In this document: positions 1 through 7,911 of the stretch, one piece after another
Layout: the number at the start of each line of letters is the position of its first letter
How positions within the stretch are numbered: the first letter of the stretch is position 1
From: Chloroflexota bacterium
GTDB lineage: Bacteria > Chloroflexota > UBA11872
Length of the DNA stretch: 39,714 nucleotides
NCBI GenBank assembly: GCA_028874315.1
Contig: JAPPKM010000175.1
Coordinates: 1 to 39,714 of the forward strand
Direction of reading: 5' to 3'
Notes under the pieces: model-generated
The model's database searches: none
What the model was told of the DNA's origin: nothing
The model's input: the letters and a program-made list of their open reading frames with translations, nothing else
Made by a program: the position numbers and the translations under genes

Positions 1-1
1 C

Positions 2-64
2 ACCGGCCGCGACACCCCCACCGCCACCACCACCGTCACCATCACCGTCACCACCGGCAGCTGA
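2..64 (+). CDS. C-terminal tail of a Thr/Val-rich protein (partial)
   Basis: The first 20 codons in frame 2 are open and end at TGA 62-64. They give a Thr-rich alternating pattern, ending in TVTITVTTGS. Such beta-strand-like Thr/Val ends are typical of secreted or surface proteins with Ig-like or cadherin-like repeats. The gene begins outside the window, so family and function cannot be assigned. The tract also has low complexity (ACC/GTC codons), so a chance open frame cannot be excluded. Confidence 0.35.
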   Translation, partial: TGRDTPTATTTVTITVTTGS

Positions 65-509
65 CCGCACGGCGCCTCCGCGCGCTCGCGCCAGCCGCGG
101 GGCGCGTCCGTGAGAATCGACACTGGGCCGGCGAGACGGGTGGCGCAACTGGTGTGCGCCCACAAAGTGAAGTCACCCGAGGCAGGTCAAGAGGAGCCAT
201 GCCCGGATTCACCTTGGTCTCCTGGAAAGATTCGGTCCGCCCCGGCTCTGCCTCGAGGAAACCATTGCATAACCACGCCTCGACCTCGAAAGCGGGGCCG
301 CTCTTTCTCCCTCTCCCTCTGGGAGAGGGTTGGGGTGAGGGTCTTCCGGGCAACTAGCCCTGGGGTTACGCAAAGGTCTCCTCGAGGCAGTCAGCCCTCA
401 GACCTGCGGCAACGTACGGGAACGGGAAGTCTGGCCGCTCGCAGCCTCGCGCCCCACATACGGCCTTCGCTGCCCGGGCTCGCGGAGACCGTGCCCGCTG
501 GATATACGG
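65..509. other. Intergenic region downstream of fabH
   Basis: This 445-base stretch lies between the end of the partial plus-strand gene and the 3' end of fabH. Short open frames exist on both strands, but none has a convincing ribosome binding site or recognisable protein pattern. The only clear structure is the palindromic repeat at 309-341. No convincing U-tailed terminator was seen for either flanking gene. Confidence 0.5.
309..341. repeat. Dispersed palindromic repeat with 9-bp stem
   Basis: Arms CCCTCTCCC (309-317) and GGGAGAGGG (321-329) form a perfect 9-bp hairpin with loop TCT. It is followed by TTGGGGTGAGGG (330-341), which is a degenerate echo of the right arm. From memory, near-identical intergenic elements occur in many unrelated bacterial genomes and produce spurious frames reading LPLGEGWGEG. 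The hairpin has no U-run, so it is not a typical intrinsic terminator. No second full copy was found in this window. Confidence 0.6.
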
Positions 510-1547
510 CTAGCTGGCGCTCGCCGCCGCCGTCGCCACGTCCTTGAGCTTCACCGTTGCCGCGGTCCACTCGATCCCCGCCGCGGCCCAGGCCAGCCCG
601 GCCCCGAATCCAACCATCACCACCCGGTCGCCTGCTTGAATTCTGCCGCTCTCCAGCGCCTCGCATAACGCGATGGGGATGGACCCCGCCGAAGTGTTGC
701 CGTAGCGGTCCGCGTTCACGAACACCCGCTCCATGGGAATGCCCGCGCCCCGTGCCGCCGACGTGATGATGCGCAGGTTGGCCTGGTGCGGAATGAACAG
801 GTCCACGTCCTCCGGACCCAGTCCGGTGTCCTGCAGCGTCTGGCGCGCCGCCTCGGCAGTGGCGGTGACCGCGAACTTATACACCTCGCGCCCATTCATT
901 TGCAGGTAGTGCGCACCCGACTCGATCGTGTCCACCGTGGCCGGTTGGTGGCTGCCGCCCGCCGGCTGGATCAACAGCGGCGCCCCGGCCCCGTCCGATC
1001 CCAGCACCGTGCTGAAGATTCCGCCCGGCCCGTCCGTCGCCTGCATCACCACCGCGCCTGCGCCGTCGCCGAACAGCACGCAGGTCGACCGGTCCGACCA
1101 GTCCACCACCCGCGACATCGTGTCCGCCCCGATGAGGAGGATCGTCTCGTGTGTGCCCGACTCGATCATGCTGCGCGCCACGGCCACCCCGTAGACGAAA
1201 CCCGCGCAGGCGGCGTTGATATCGAATGCCCCGGCCCGCGTCGCGCCCAGCGTGTCCTGCACCAGGCTGGCCGTCGCCGGAAAGCCGTACTCCGGCGTCA
1301 GCGTCGCCACCACCACCAGGTCGATGTCGTTCGGATGCACGTCGGCCACCTGCAACGCCTGCTTGGCCGCGTCCCGCGCCAGCGTGAAGGTGGACTCGTC
1401 GTCATTGGCGATCCGGCGCTCGCGGATGCCCGTCCTCGACACGATCCACTCGTCGGACGTAGCGACCAGGCGTTCCAATTCCGCATTGGTGCGAATCTGC
1501 CGGGGAACGCTCATCCCCCAGCCGGTGATCGTCGCTGCACGGCTCAC
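510..1547 (-). CDS. fabH: Beta-ketoacyl-ACP synthase III (FabH)
   Basis: FabH condenses acetyl-CoA (or another short acyl-CoA) with malonyl-ACP to start type II fatty acid synthesis in the cytoplasm. The 345-residue protein has the Cys-His-Asn triad: Cys114 in NAACAGF, His254 in IPHQAN and Asn284 in GNTS. The C-terminal VMVGFGAGLAW glycine motif is also present. The start is the GTG at 1547, giving MSRAATITGWGMSVP as in the family, with GGAG 8 nt upstream. The frame is open to 1787, but that extension is Arg-rich and looks non-coding. fabH diverges from fabF-accB-bioY-acpP across a 700-bp regulatory spacer. Acyl-CoA preference cannot be judged from sequence alone. Confidence 0.93.
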   Translation of the reverse strand: MSRAATITGWGMSVPRQIRTNAELERLVATSDEWIVSRTGIRERRIANDDESTFTLARDAAKQALQVADVHPNDIDLVVVATLTPEYGFPATASLVQDTLGATRAGAFDINAACAGFVYGVAVARSMIESGTHETILLIGADTMSRVVDWSDRSTCVLFGDGAGAVVMQATDGPGGIFSTVLGSDGAGAPLLIQPAGGSHQPATVDTIESGAHYLQMNGREVYKFAVTATAEAARQTLQDTGLGPEDVDLFIPHQANLRIITSAARGAGIPMERVFVNADRYGNTSAGSIPIALCEALESGRIQAGDRVVMVGFGAGLAWAAAGIEWTAATVKLKDVATAAASAS

Positions 1548-1777
1548 GCAAGACTCCGGTGACGTTGCGGCGCACAGCGGCGCCTGCCGGCGAGCATAGC
1601 CGCCAACTGCCCGCCAACGCGACTGCGGAGCGCGGACCCGACGGCATGTGCAGGGCCGCCCAACCATCCGGTTCGTCGACTGGCTCGTCTCGGGCCGGTC
1701 ACGTTCCGATCTCCTGCTCCTTCCTGCCTGGAGCCGGTCTCCCACCGGCCATAGTTCGGGCGCTTTTGGGCGTACGC

Positions 1778-1842
1778 GCCGTGTCACTGACCGGCCGTAT
1801 TTCGTGCTCCGTCGCCTGTAGGGGCCGTGTCACTGACCGGCC
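1778..1842. repeat. Two direct copies of GCCGTGTCACTGACCGGCC
   Basis: Identical 19-base copies lie at 1778-1796 and 1824-1842, with starts 46 bp apart. Each unit is itself partly palindromic (GGCC outer arms in copy two, and GTCA-C-TGAC in the middle). A half-site in opposite orientation (GGGCCGGTCAC) lies at 1692-1702. Paired near-palindromes in a divergent promoter region could be binding sites for a dimeric regulator. No known regulon is assigned. Confidence 0.6.
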
Positions 1843-1914
1843 TCTTCCCGGCAACCTAGCCCCGGCAATCCCTGTCCGCCGCAGCCCCTCGCCGGCTGCT
1901 CGCGGACACCCTGG

Positions 1915-1943
1915 TTGCCGTCTGTACTTGTCTAGTGTACACT
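1915..1943 (+). promoter_or_regulatory. Predicted sigma70-type promoter for the fabF operon
   Basis: TTGCCG (1915-1920), a 17-bp spacer and TACACT (1938-1943) match a housekeeping promoter well. The start of transcription would lie near 1950, giving a leader of about 300 nt before fabF at 2250. The palindrome at 1923-1941 overlaps the spacer and the -10 element, where a bound repressor would block polymerase. Confidence 0.45.
1923..1941. promoter_or_regulatory. Palindrome TGTAC-N9-GTACA over the promoter
   Basis: Half-sites TGTAC (1923-1927) and GTACA (1937-1941) are exact inverted repeats separated by 9 bases. They sit across the spacer and -10 element of the predicted fabF promoter. This is the usual position of a repressor operator. 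The protein that would bind is unknown, and the site is not an obvious FapR, FabR or FadR consensus. Confidence 0.4.
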
Positions 1944-2121
1944 GGGCGCGATGTCCACGCAAGCCAGGATGTAGATGCCGTATCGCCCACCGCCATTCGG
2001 CGCCGCCGCCCCCTCGCCCGGCGACGCCCTGGTGCCCCTCGCCATGCCGCTTCAATCCAGCGCCCGATTCGCCCGTCCCTCGTGCACGCACGACCGGCAA
2101 ATCGACGCCCCGCGGCGCCTC

Positions 2122-2145
2122 AAGAGTTTTTTGGAAAAAACTCTT
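2122..2145. other. AT-rich perfect hairpin in the fabF leader
   Basis: Arms AAGAGTTTTTT (2122-2132) and AAAAAACTCTT (2135-2145) are perfectly complementary around a GG centre, in a region that is otherwise very GC-rich. The hairpin lies about 105 bp before the fabF start. It is not followed by a U-run on either strand. It may be an attenuator, a protein-binding site or an RNA stability element. The T6/A6 arms make it stand out strongly from local composition. Confidence 0.55.
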
Positions 2146-2249
2146 ACACGCGCAAACCCACCCCGACGGCGCTCCGGTGCCGCGTTGATACACTCGTTTA
2201 GCCACGCGGAATGTTGGCCGTCTGGCGGCTGGCGGTGATCGGAGACTGC

Positions 2250-3485
2250 ATGTCGAGGCGGGTTGTCGTCACAGGCATTGGCGCCCTCACGCCGCTTGGG
2301 ACGACCGACGAGGACAGCTGGCGCGCAACGCTGGAAGGCCAGAACGGCATTGGGCCGATTACCTCGTTCGACACCACTGGCTTCAGTTGCCGGATCGCCG
2401 GCGAGGTGAACGACTGGGATCCGAACGCCCTGCTTGGCCGCCGTCTGGCCCGTCGTACCGACCGTTTTGCCCAGTTCGCCATCGTCGCCGCGCGCGACGC
2501 CGTGGCCGACGCGGAGCTGGAGATCACCGACGGCAACCGCGACGGTATCGGCTGCTTCATCGGCAGCGGCATCGGCGGTCTGCTGGTGCTGGAGCAGCAG
2601 GTCAATACCCTGCGCGACCGCGGACCCTCGCGCATTTCCCCATTCATGATTCCCGAGGTCATCGCCAACATGGCCGCGGGCCTGGTCGCTATCGATCTGG
2701 GCATCGGCGGCCCGAACATCGCCATCGTCACGGCCTGCGCCACCGGCGCGCACTCGATTGGCGAGGCCGCGGTCACCATCAAGCGCGGCGCCGCCGACGT
2801 GATGCTGGCGGGCGGCACGGAGGCGGCCATCGGACCGATCGGCCTGGCCGGCTTCTGCGCCGGTCGCGCCCTCAGCACGCGAAACGACGATTACGAGCAC
2901 GCCTCCCGCCCGTTCGACAAGGACCGCGATGGCTTCGTTGCCGCGGAGGGCGCAGGGGTGTTTGTGCTTGAGAGCTACGAACACGCCAGCGCCCGCGGCG
3001 CGCCGATCCATGCCGAAATCCTGGGATACGGTCTGAGTTCGGACGCGTTTCACATCACCCAGCCCCCGGCCGCCGGCGACGGCGCCGCCCGCTCGATGCA
3101 GGGCGCCCTGGACGACGCCCGGCTCGATGCATCGGCCATCGACTACATCAACGCCCACGGCACGTCCACGCCGGCGGGCGACCTGGCTGAGACGAACGCC
3201 GTCAAGCAGGTCTTCAACGGCAACGGCTCAACGGTGCCGGTCAGCTCAACGAAGTCGATGATGGGACATCTAATCGGCGCCGCCGGCTCGGTTGAAGCCA
3301 TGCTCTGTATCAAGGCGATTCGCGACGGTGTGATTCCCCCCACGATCAATTACGAGACGCCTGACCCCGACTGCGACCTTGACTACGTGACTGACGGAGC
3401 TCGCGAGGTACCGGTCACGTGCGCCATGTCGAACAGCTTCGGCTTCGGCGGTCACAACGCCTCGCTGATCGTCGGCGCTGTCTAA
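2250..3485 (+). CDS. fabF: Beta-ketoacyl-ACP synthase II (FabF)
   Basis: FabF elongates acyl-ACP with malonyl-ACP in the cytoplasm. The 411-residue protein shows the Cys-His-His triad of KAS I/II enzymes: Cys163 in VTACATGAHS, His303 in INAHGTSTPAGD and His340 in SMMGHLIGAAG. The start at ATG 2250 gives MSRRVVVTGIGALTPLG, the standard N-terminus, with GGAG (2241-2244) upstream. An in-frame ATG at 2211 would add 13 atypical residues. It is the first gene of a plus-strand operon with accB, bioY and acpP. Length and motif spacing are normal. Confidence 0.95.
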   Translation: MSRRVVVTGIGALTPLGTTDEDSWRATLEGQNGIGPITSFDTTGFSCRIAGEVNDWDPNALLGRRLARRTDRFAQFAIVAARDAVADAELEITDGNRDGIGCFIGSGIGGLLVLEQQVNTLRDRGPSRISPFMIPEVIANMAAGLVAIDLGIGGPNIAIVTACATGAHSIGEAAVTIKRGAADVMLAGGTEAAIGPIGLAGFCAGRALSTRNDDYEHASRPFDKDRDGFVAAEGAGVFVLESYEHASARGAPIHAEILGYGLSSDAFHITQPPAAGDGAARSMQGALDDARLDASAIDYINAHGTSTPAGDLAETNAVKQVFNGNGSTVPVSSTKSMMGHLIGAAGSVEAMLCIKAIRDGVIPPTINYETPDPDCDLDYVTDGAREVPVTCAMSNSFGFGGHNASLIVGAV

Positions 3486-3566
3486 AGGGTTGGCCCAATC
3501 TCAAACCCGGAAGACCCCGGCGCTGATGCAGGCGATGCCCGACGCGTCCGCTCGGTACTGGACGCC

Positions 3567-3956
3567 ATGCGCCGTCTCAACCTATCCGAGCTCGAAATAC
3601 GGATCGGCGATCAGCGAGTCGCCGTTCGACGACCTGACGCCGGCGCTTCCACCGCCGCGCCCGTGGCGGCACCGGCGGCCGTTCCCGCGGCCGCGCCTCC
3701 GCCGTCCGGTACCCCCGTCACATCTCCGCTTGCCGGCACCTACTACGGCTCTCCGCGCCCGGGAGCCGAACCGTTCGTGCGGGTCGGCGTCCAGGTGGCG
3801 ATCGGCGATCCGATCGGCCTGGTGGAGGCCATGAAGGTCTTCAACGAGATCACCACCGACCACGCCGGTGAGGTGGTCGCCATAGTCGTCGAGAATGGCG
3901 ATACCATCTCCGCCGGGCAGTCCCTCATCATCGTGGATACTGGCGCCGGATCCTGA
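3567..3956 (+). CDS. accB: Biotin carboxyl carrier protein of acetyl-CoA carboxylase (BCCP)
   Basis: AccB carries the biotin that shuttles CO2 between biotin carboxylase and carboxyltransferase in the first committed step of fatty acid synthesis. The 129-residue protein has a short N-terminal segment, an Ala/Pro-rich linker (about residues 25-50) and a biotinyl domain. The attachment lysine is Lys90 in GLVEAMKVFNEI. ATG 3567 is the only canonical start. The same frame stays open back to the fabF stop, and the upstream residues (RSVLDAMRRLNLSELEI) resemble the usual first BCCP helix. Translation may therefore begin earlier at a non-standard codon such as CTG 3558. The ribosome binding site before ATG 3567 is weak. 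accC and accAD are not in the window. Confidence 0.9.
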   Translation: MRRLNLSELEIRIGDQRVAVRRPDAGASTAAPVAAPAAVPAAAPPPSGTPVTSPLAGTYYGSPRPGAEPFVRVGVQVAIGDPIGLVEAMKVFNEITTDHAGEVVAIVVENGDTISAGQSLIIVDTGAGS

Positions 3957-3996
3957 TGCGACGGGCTGGCGTTGCGCCCGGAAAGGTGAGCCGACA

Positions 3997-4635
3997 GTGA
4001 GCGTGCAAGCTGGCCGACGAGTCGCAGGGCTCGCGCCGCGGCAGGCCGTCTCGGACGGCGTGCTCATCGTCGTCTTTGCCCTTCTCATGATTCCGGCGGC
4101 CCAGGCCAAGATTGAAGCGGATCCCGTCCCATACACCCTGCAGGTTCTCTTTGTGCTGCTGACGGGACTCGTGCTAGGTCCGTGGCGGGGCGCCGCCGCG
4201 ATGCTGCTCTACGCCGTCATGGGCTTCGCCGGCTTGCCGGTCTTCGCACGCGGCGGCGGTCCGGCCTATTTCCTGACACCGACCGCCGGCTACATCTACG
4301 GATTCATCGTGGCGGCCTTCGTGACCGGCATGACCTCGCAGATGCTGCACGCACGCTTCGATTCGGCGATCGAGGGAAGCCGCGGCGCGATTCTGCGCTT
4401 TGTCCGGATCGACCTGCTGGCGGCCCTCGCCGGCGTGCCGTTCATCTACCTCTTTGGCGTGAACCACCTGGCTATCTACTATGTACTTGCCACGGATGAG
4501 TTGAACCCCTGGGGTAAGGCTTGGTCCGCTGGCGCCGGCATCTTCATCTGGTACGACGTCATGAAAGCCTCCATAGCCGCTGCTCTCGTGAGTAGCGCTG
4601 GCATGCGAAGAGAGGGACTCCGTGGGAACGGTTGA
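3997..4635 (+). CDS. bioY: BioY-family biotin transporter substrate-binding subunit
   Basis: BioY is the membrane-embedded biotin-binding component of an ECF-type importer, and in some bacteria it works without the ATPase module. The 212-residue protein has about six hydrophobic helices. It carries the family pattern VPYTLQVLFVLLTGLVLGPWRG (roughly residues 43-64), GFAGLPVFARGGGP and LTPTAGYIYGF. Start GTG 3997 follows GAAAGGTGAG at normal spacing, and a GTG two codons later is also possible. It lies between accB, the biotin acceptor, and acpP, and overlaps acpP by 14 bp. This suggests biotin uptake is co-ordered with fatty acid synthesis. No BirA, EcfA or EcfT gene is visible nearby. Confidence 0.9.
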   Translation: MSVQAGRRVAGLAPRQAVSDGVLIVVFALLMIPAAQAKIEADPVPYTLQVLFVLLTGLVLGPWRGAAAMLLYAVMGFAGLPVFARGGGPAYFLTPTAGYIYGFIVAAFVTGMTSQMLHARFDSAIEGSRGAILRFVRIDLLAALAGVPFIYLFGVNHLAIYYVLATDELNPWGKAWSAGAGIFIWYDVMKASIAAALVSSAGMRREGLRGNG

Positions 4636-4852
4636 CCGTGTGATTGCTGTGGTTTCCGACAAGCTCGATGTGCCGGCGGATGAGATCTCCGCGGACTCGC
4701 GCTTTGTGGACGACTTGAACGCCGACTCACTCGATCAGGTCGAGCTGATCATGGCGCTCGAGGACGAATACGACCTGACCATCCCGGACGAGGATGCCCA
4801 GAAGATCCTCACCATCACCGACGCAGTCAACTACATCAGCGAGCACGCCTAG
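4622..4852 (+). CDS. acpP: Acyl carrier protein
   Basis: ACP carries growing acyl chains on a 4'-phosphopantetheine arm during fatty acid synthesis. The 76-residue acidic protein has the modification site Ser36 in the DSLDQVEL motif and the expected four-helix length. The start is GTG 4622 inside the 3' end of bioY, preceded by GAGAGGGA, so translation is probably coupled to bioY. It is the last gene of the fabF-accB-bioY-acpP operon and faces the convergent nuo operon 84 bp away. No clear intrinsic terminator was seen between them. Confidence 0.95.
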   Translation: MGTVDRVIAVVSDKLDVPADEISADSRFVDDLNADSLDQVELIMALEDEYDLTIPDEDAQKILTITDAVNYISEHA

Positions 4853-4935
4853 GCCGAGGACAACGGCACGGCCCGCTCTGGCTGTCGTACCGCTCCGGTT
4901 CGGCGGCCAGCGGGGTCGGGGCTGGGGCGAGCGAG

Positions 4936-6423
4936 TTAGAGGAGGCCGGTGCTAACGGCGGACTGCGCCCACGTCAGGAGACCGCCACCCACGATGCCGA
5001 ACGCAACCGTGGCTCCGGCAACCGCGGCGATCACCGCCGAGTGGGTGTCGGCAACGACGGCTGACGCCGGCACCGAGCCCGCGTCGGCGTGGACGCTCGC
5101 ATCCGCGTCCTGCATGAACATCATTACTACAACACGCAGATAGTAGAACGCGGAGACGACCGACGTGACGACCAACACAACGGCCAGCCAGCCGAAGTTG
5201 GCGTCAACTGCCGACTGCAGGATGTAGAGCTTGCCCAGAAAGCCCGAGAGCGGCGGCACACCAGTGAGCGAGAGCATGAATATGGCCATGGCCACGGCGG
5301 GCAACGGGGCACGCTGTGCCAGTCCGCGGAACGCCGAGATGTCGTTGCTGCCCGTCTGGGTCTCTACCACGTAGGCCACCGCAAAAGCGCCAAAGGTCAT
5401 GAACGCGTAGACGAAGCCATAGAAGAGAACCGAGGGGATTCCCACGAAGGTCGCGGCCCCGTCGGTCTGACTGACGGCAGCCAGCCCAACGAGCATGTAA
5501 CCGGTGTGGGCGATGCTGGAGTACCCGAGCAGACGCTTGACGTCGTTCTGGGCGATTGCCGCGAGGTTTCCAAGGATCATCGTCGCGGCGGCGATCACGG
5601 CCAGCGCGATCGCGATGTTGGCCGCCAGCGGTTCAAAGGCCAACGTGACAATCCGTGCCAGCAGAGCCATGGCCGCGACCTTGGGTCCAACCGAGATGAA
5701 CGCGGCTGCCGGTGTCGGAGCTCCCTGGTAGGCGTCCGGCGTCCAGGCATGGAACGGCACCGCGGCGACCTTGAAGCCCATTGCGACCAGTACCAGTCCG
5801 AGCGCGAACAGAATCCAGGGGGCCTCGCCGTGAGCCGTGAGGCGGGCGGCCGTTTCGGCCAGGCTGGTCGTGCCTGTCAGGCCGTAGGTCCAGGCAATCC
5901 CGTACACCAGGATGGCGGACGCGAATGCGCCGAGCGCGAAGTATTTCATGGCGGCTTCCAGCGACTCGCGACGGAAACGCGTGAGGCCGACCAGCACGTA
6001 CACGGGGATCGCCATGGTTTCAATGGCGATGAAGGCGGTGGCCCAGTCGGCCGCGCCGACCAGGAGCATCATGCCGAGGAGTGAGAACTGTAGGAGCGCG
6101 GCGAAGTCGGTAAGGGGCGCCGTTGCGAAGCGCTGGGCGCCGAACACGATGGCCAGCGAGGCAAGGATCAGAAAGAGTGTGCGGAAGAATGTGGAGTAGC
6201 CGTCGACCACCAGCTGGCCGGCGAAGACCTGGACGGCGGCGTCGTCCGCGGGCGCGCGCATGAACATGAACAACGCGGCCAAGCCATTGCCGGTGAGGGC
6301 AATGCTGACGCTCGTCCAGCGCCGGTCGGCTCGCGTTATGGCTGCCCAGAGCAGCAACGCCAGGGCGGTTCCGAGTACGGTGATCTCGGGGAGGACGTAA
6401 CCGATATCCGAAGGTTCGATCAT
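4936..6423 (-). CDS. nuoN: NADH-quinone oxidoreductase subunit N
   Basis: NuoN is one of three antiporter-like proton-pumping subunits in the membrane arm of complex I. The 495-residue protein is strongly hydrophobic, with about 14 helices. The Proton_antipo_M core includes FKVAAVPFHAWTPDAYQGAPTP and NDVKRLLGYSSIAHTGYML, which hold the conserved membrane lysines. Start ATG 6423 gives MIEPSDIGYVLPEI, as in homologues. It is the last gene of the operon, 3 bp after nuoM. Confidence 0.95.
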   Translation of the reverse strand: MIEPSDIGYVLPEITVLGTALALLLWAAITRADRRWTSVSIALTGNGLAALFMFMRAPADDAAVQVFAGQLVVDGYSTFFRTLFLILASLAIVFGAQRFATAPLTDFAALLQFSLLGMMLLVGAADWATAFIAIETMAIPVYVLVGLTRFRRESLEAAMKYFALGAFASAILVYGIAWTYGLTGTTSLAETAARLTAHGEAPWILFALGLVLVAMGFKVAAVPFHAWTPDAYQGAPTPAAAFISVGPKVAAMALLARIVTLAFEPLAANIAIALAVIAAATMILGNLAAIAQNDVKRLLGYSSIAHTGYMLVGLAAVSQTDGAATFVGIPSVLFYGFVYAFMTFGAFAVAYVVETQTGSNDISAFRGLAQRAPLPAVAMAIFMLSLTGVPPLSGFLGKLYILQSAVDANFGWLAVVLVVTSVVSAFYYLRVVVMMFMQDADASVHADAGSVPASAVVADTHSAVIAAVAGATVAFGIVGGGLLTWAQSAVSTGLL

Positions 6424-6426
6424 CGT

Positions 6427-7911
6427 TTACCCGGCCAACCCGGCGGTGGTGGCGCTCAGAAGGCGCACGAATGTGTCCGGAAAGATGCCCACCCAGACGA
6501 CCAATACGCCCAGGCCGACGAACGTAACGATCTCGGTGCGGTTAACGTCCGGAATCGTCGCCAGCGCCCGGTTGCGAAGCCGACCCAGCGCGACGCGCTG
6601 GTACATCCAGAGCATATAGGCGGCGGCCAGAATCACGCCCAACGCGGCCAGCACGCCGACACCGGTGGCGTAGGCAAACGCGCCGACGAGCACCAGGAAC
6701 TCACCCACGAAGCCGCTCAGCAACGGCAGCCCGAGTGACGCCAGCATGAAGAAGCCTAAGAGGGTGGCGTACACGGGCATGCGCGGGGCAAGGCCGCCGA
6801 GTTCATCAATGCGGCGGGTGTGCGCGCGCTCATAGATCACGCCGACGGCGAAGAACAGCGCCGGGCTCACCACGCCATGGCTCAGCATCTGAACCAGCGC
6901 ACCGTCGATTCCGGTTTGGGTGGCGGTGAAGATGCCGAGGGTGACAAAGCCCATGTGACTCACGCTGGAATACGCCACCAGCTTCTTGAGATCCGGCTGG
7001 ACCATGGCCACGAGGGCGCCGTAGACAATTGCAACCAGCGACAGAGCAATCACGAATCCGCGAGCTTCGTCCACGGCATCGGGCGCCATGGGAATCAGGA
7101 AGCGCAGGAAGCCGTAGGCCCCCATCTTGAGCAGCACGCCGGCCAGCACCATGCTGCCCGCCGTCGGCGCCTCGACGTGTGCGTCGGGCAGCCAGGTGTG
7201 AAAGGGAAACATGGGAACCTTGATGGCGAAGCCCAGGAAGAAGGCCACGAAAACCCAGCGTTGGAGAATCTGCGAGGCTCCGGCCATTTCTTCAGGAATC
7301 GCCTCAATGTCAAACGTGCCGGTGGTAAAGCGAATGGCCAGGATGGCCACCAACATGAGCACGCTGCCGGCAAACGTGTAGAGGAAGAACTTGACCGTGG
7401 CGTAGATGCGCCGCTCGTGGCCCCAGACGCCGATCATCAGGTACATCGGGATCAGGACCATTTCCCAGAAGACGTAAAACAGGATGAAGTCAAGGGTGAC
7501 GAAGACGCCGAGCATGGCTGTCTGGAGCGTGATCAGCGCGGCGAAGAACTCGCGCTCGCGCCGGTGGATGGTCAGCCAGCTGGCGGCAACCACCAGCGGT
7601 CCGAGAATCCCGGTTAGCAGGACCATGAGGATGGACACACCGTCCACGCCGAGCTTGTAGGAGACACCCAGCGCGGGTATCCACGGAGCGTCCTCGACGA
7701 ATTGATACCCGGTGGCTTCGTGGTCGAAGGTGACGACGATGATGATGGCAAGCACGGCCTGGGCCAGGCTGGCGATCAGCGCGCCCATGGCAATGGCGTT
7801 GCGGCTCCGCGCCAGCACGATCGTGGGCAGCCCGACAAGGAGCGGGAGCCACAGCGCCAGCGACAGGAGGGGAAAGTCGAGGGCGGCTTCGCCGGTGGTC
7901 ATACCGTTCAT
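6427..7911 (-). CDS. nuoM: NADH-quinone oxidoreductase subunit M
   Basis: NuoM is the second antiporter-like proton-translocating subunit of the complex I membrane arm. The 494-residue protein contains the family signatures FFLGFAIKVPMFPFHTWLPDAHVEAPTAGS and QPDLKKLVAYSSVSHMGFV, split here across the central helices, with their pump lysines. The conserved Glu of helix 5 lies in FYVFWEMVLIPMYL. The ATG at 7911 overlaps the nuoL stop as ATGA, so translation is likely coupled. An ATG three codons later is an alternative start. Confidence 0.95.
   Translation of the reverse strand: MNGMTTGEAALDFPLLSLALWLPLLVGLPTIVLARSRNAIAMGALIASLAQAVLAIIIVVTFDHEATGYQFVEDAPWIPALGVSYKLGVDGVSILMVLLTGILGPLVVAASWLTIHRREREFFAALITLQTAMLGVFVTLDFILFYVFWEMVLIPMYLMIGVWGHERRIYATVKFFLYTFAGSVLMLVAILAIRFTTGTFDIEAIPEEMAGASQILQRWVFVAFFLGFAIKVPMFPFHTWLPDAHVEAPTAGSMVLAGVLLKMGAYGFLRFLIPMAPDAVDEARGFVIALSLVAIVYGALVAMVQPDLKKLVAYSSVSHMGFVTLGIFTATQTGIDGALVQMLSHGVVSPALFFAVGVIYERAHTRRIDELGGLAPRMPVYATLLGFFMLASLGLPLLSGFVGEFLVLVGAFAYATGVGVLAALGVILAAAYMLWMYQRVALGRLRNRALATIPDVNRTEIVTFVGLGVLVVWVGIFPDTFVRLLSATTAGLAG

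Larger units (their letters stand above)
1548..2249. other. Divergent fabH/fabF regulatory spacer
   Basis: About 700 bp separate the fabH start (1547, minus) from the fabF start (2250, plus). Open frames here are Arg/Pro-rich and do not look like proteins. The spacer holds a 19-bp direct repeat (1778-1796 and 1824-1842), a plus-strand promoter at 1915-1943 overlapped by a palindrome, and an AT-rich hairpin at 2122-2145. The length and structure suggest control of both fatty-acid transcription units. A small RNA inside it cannot be excluded. Confidence 0.55.
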
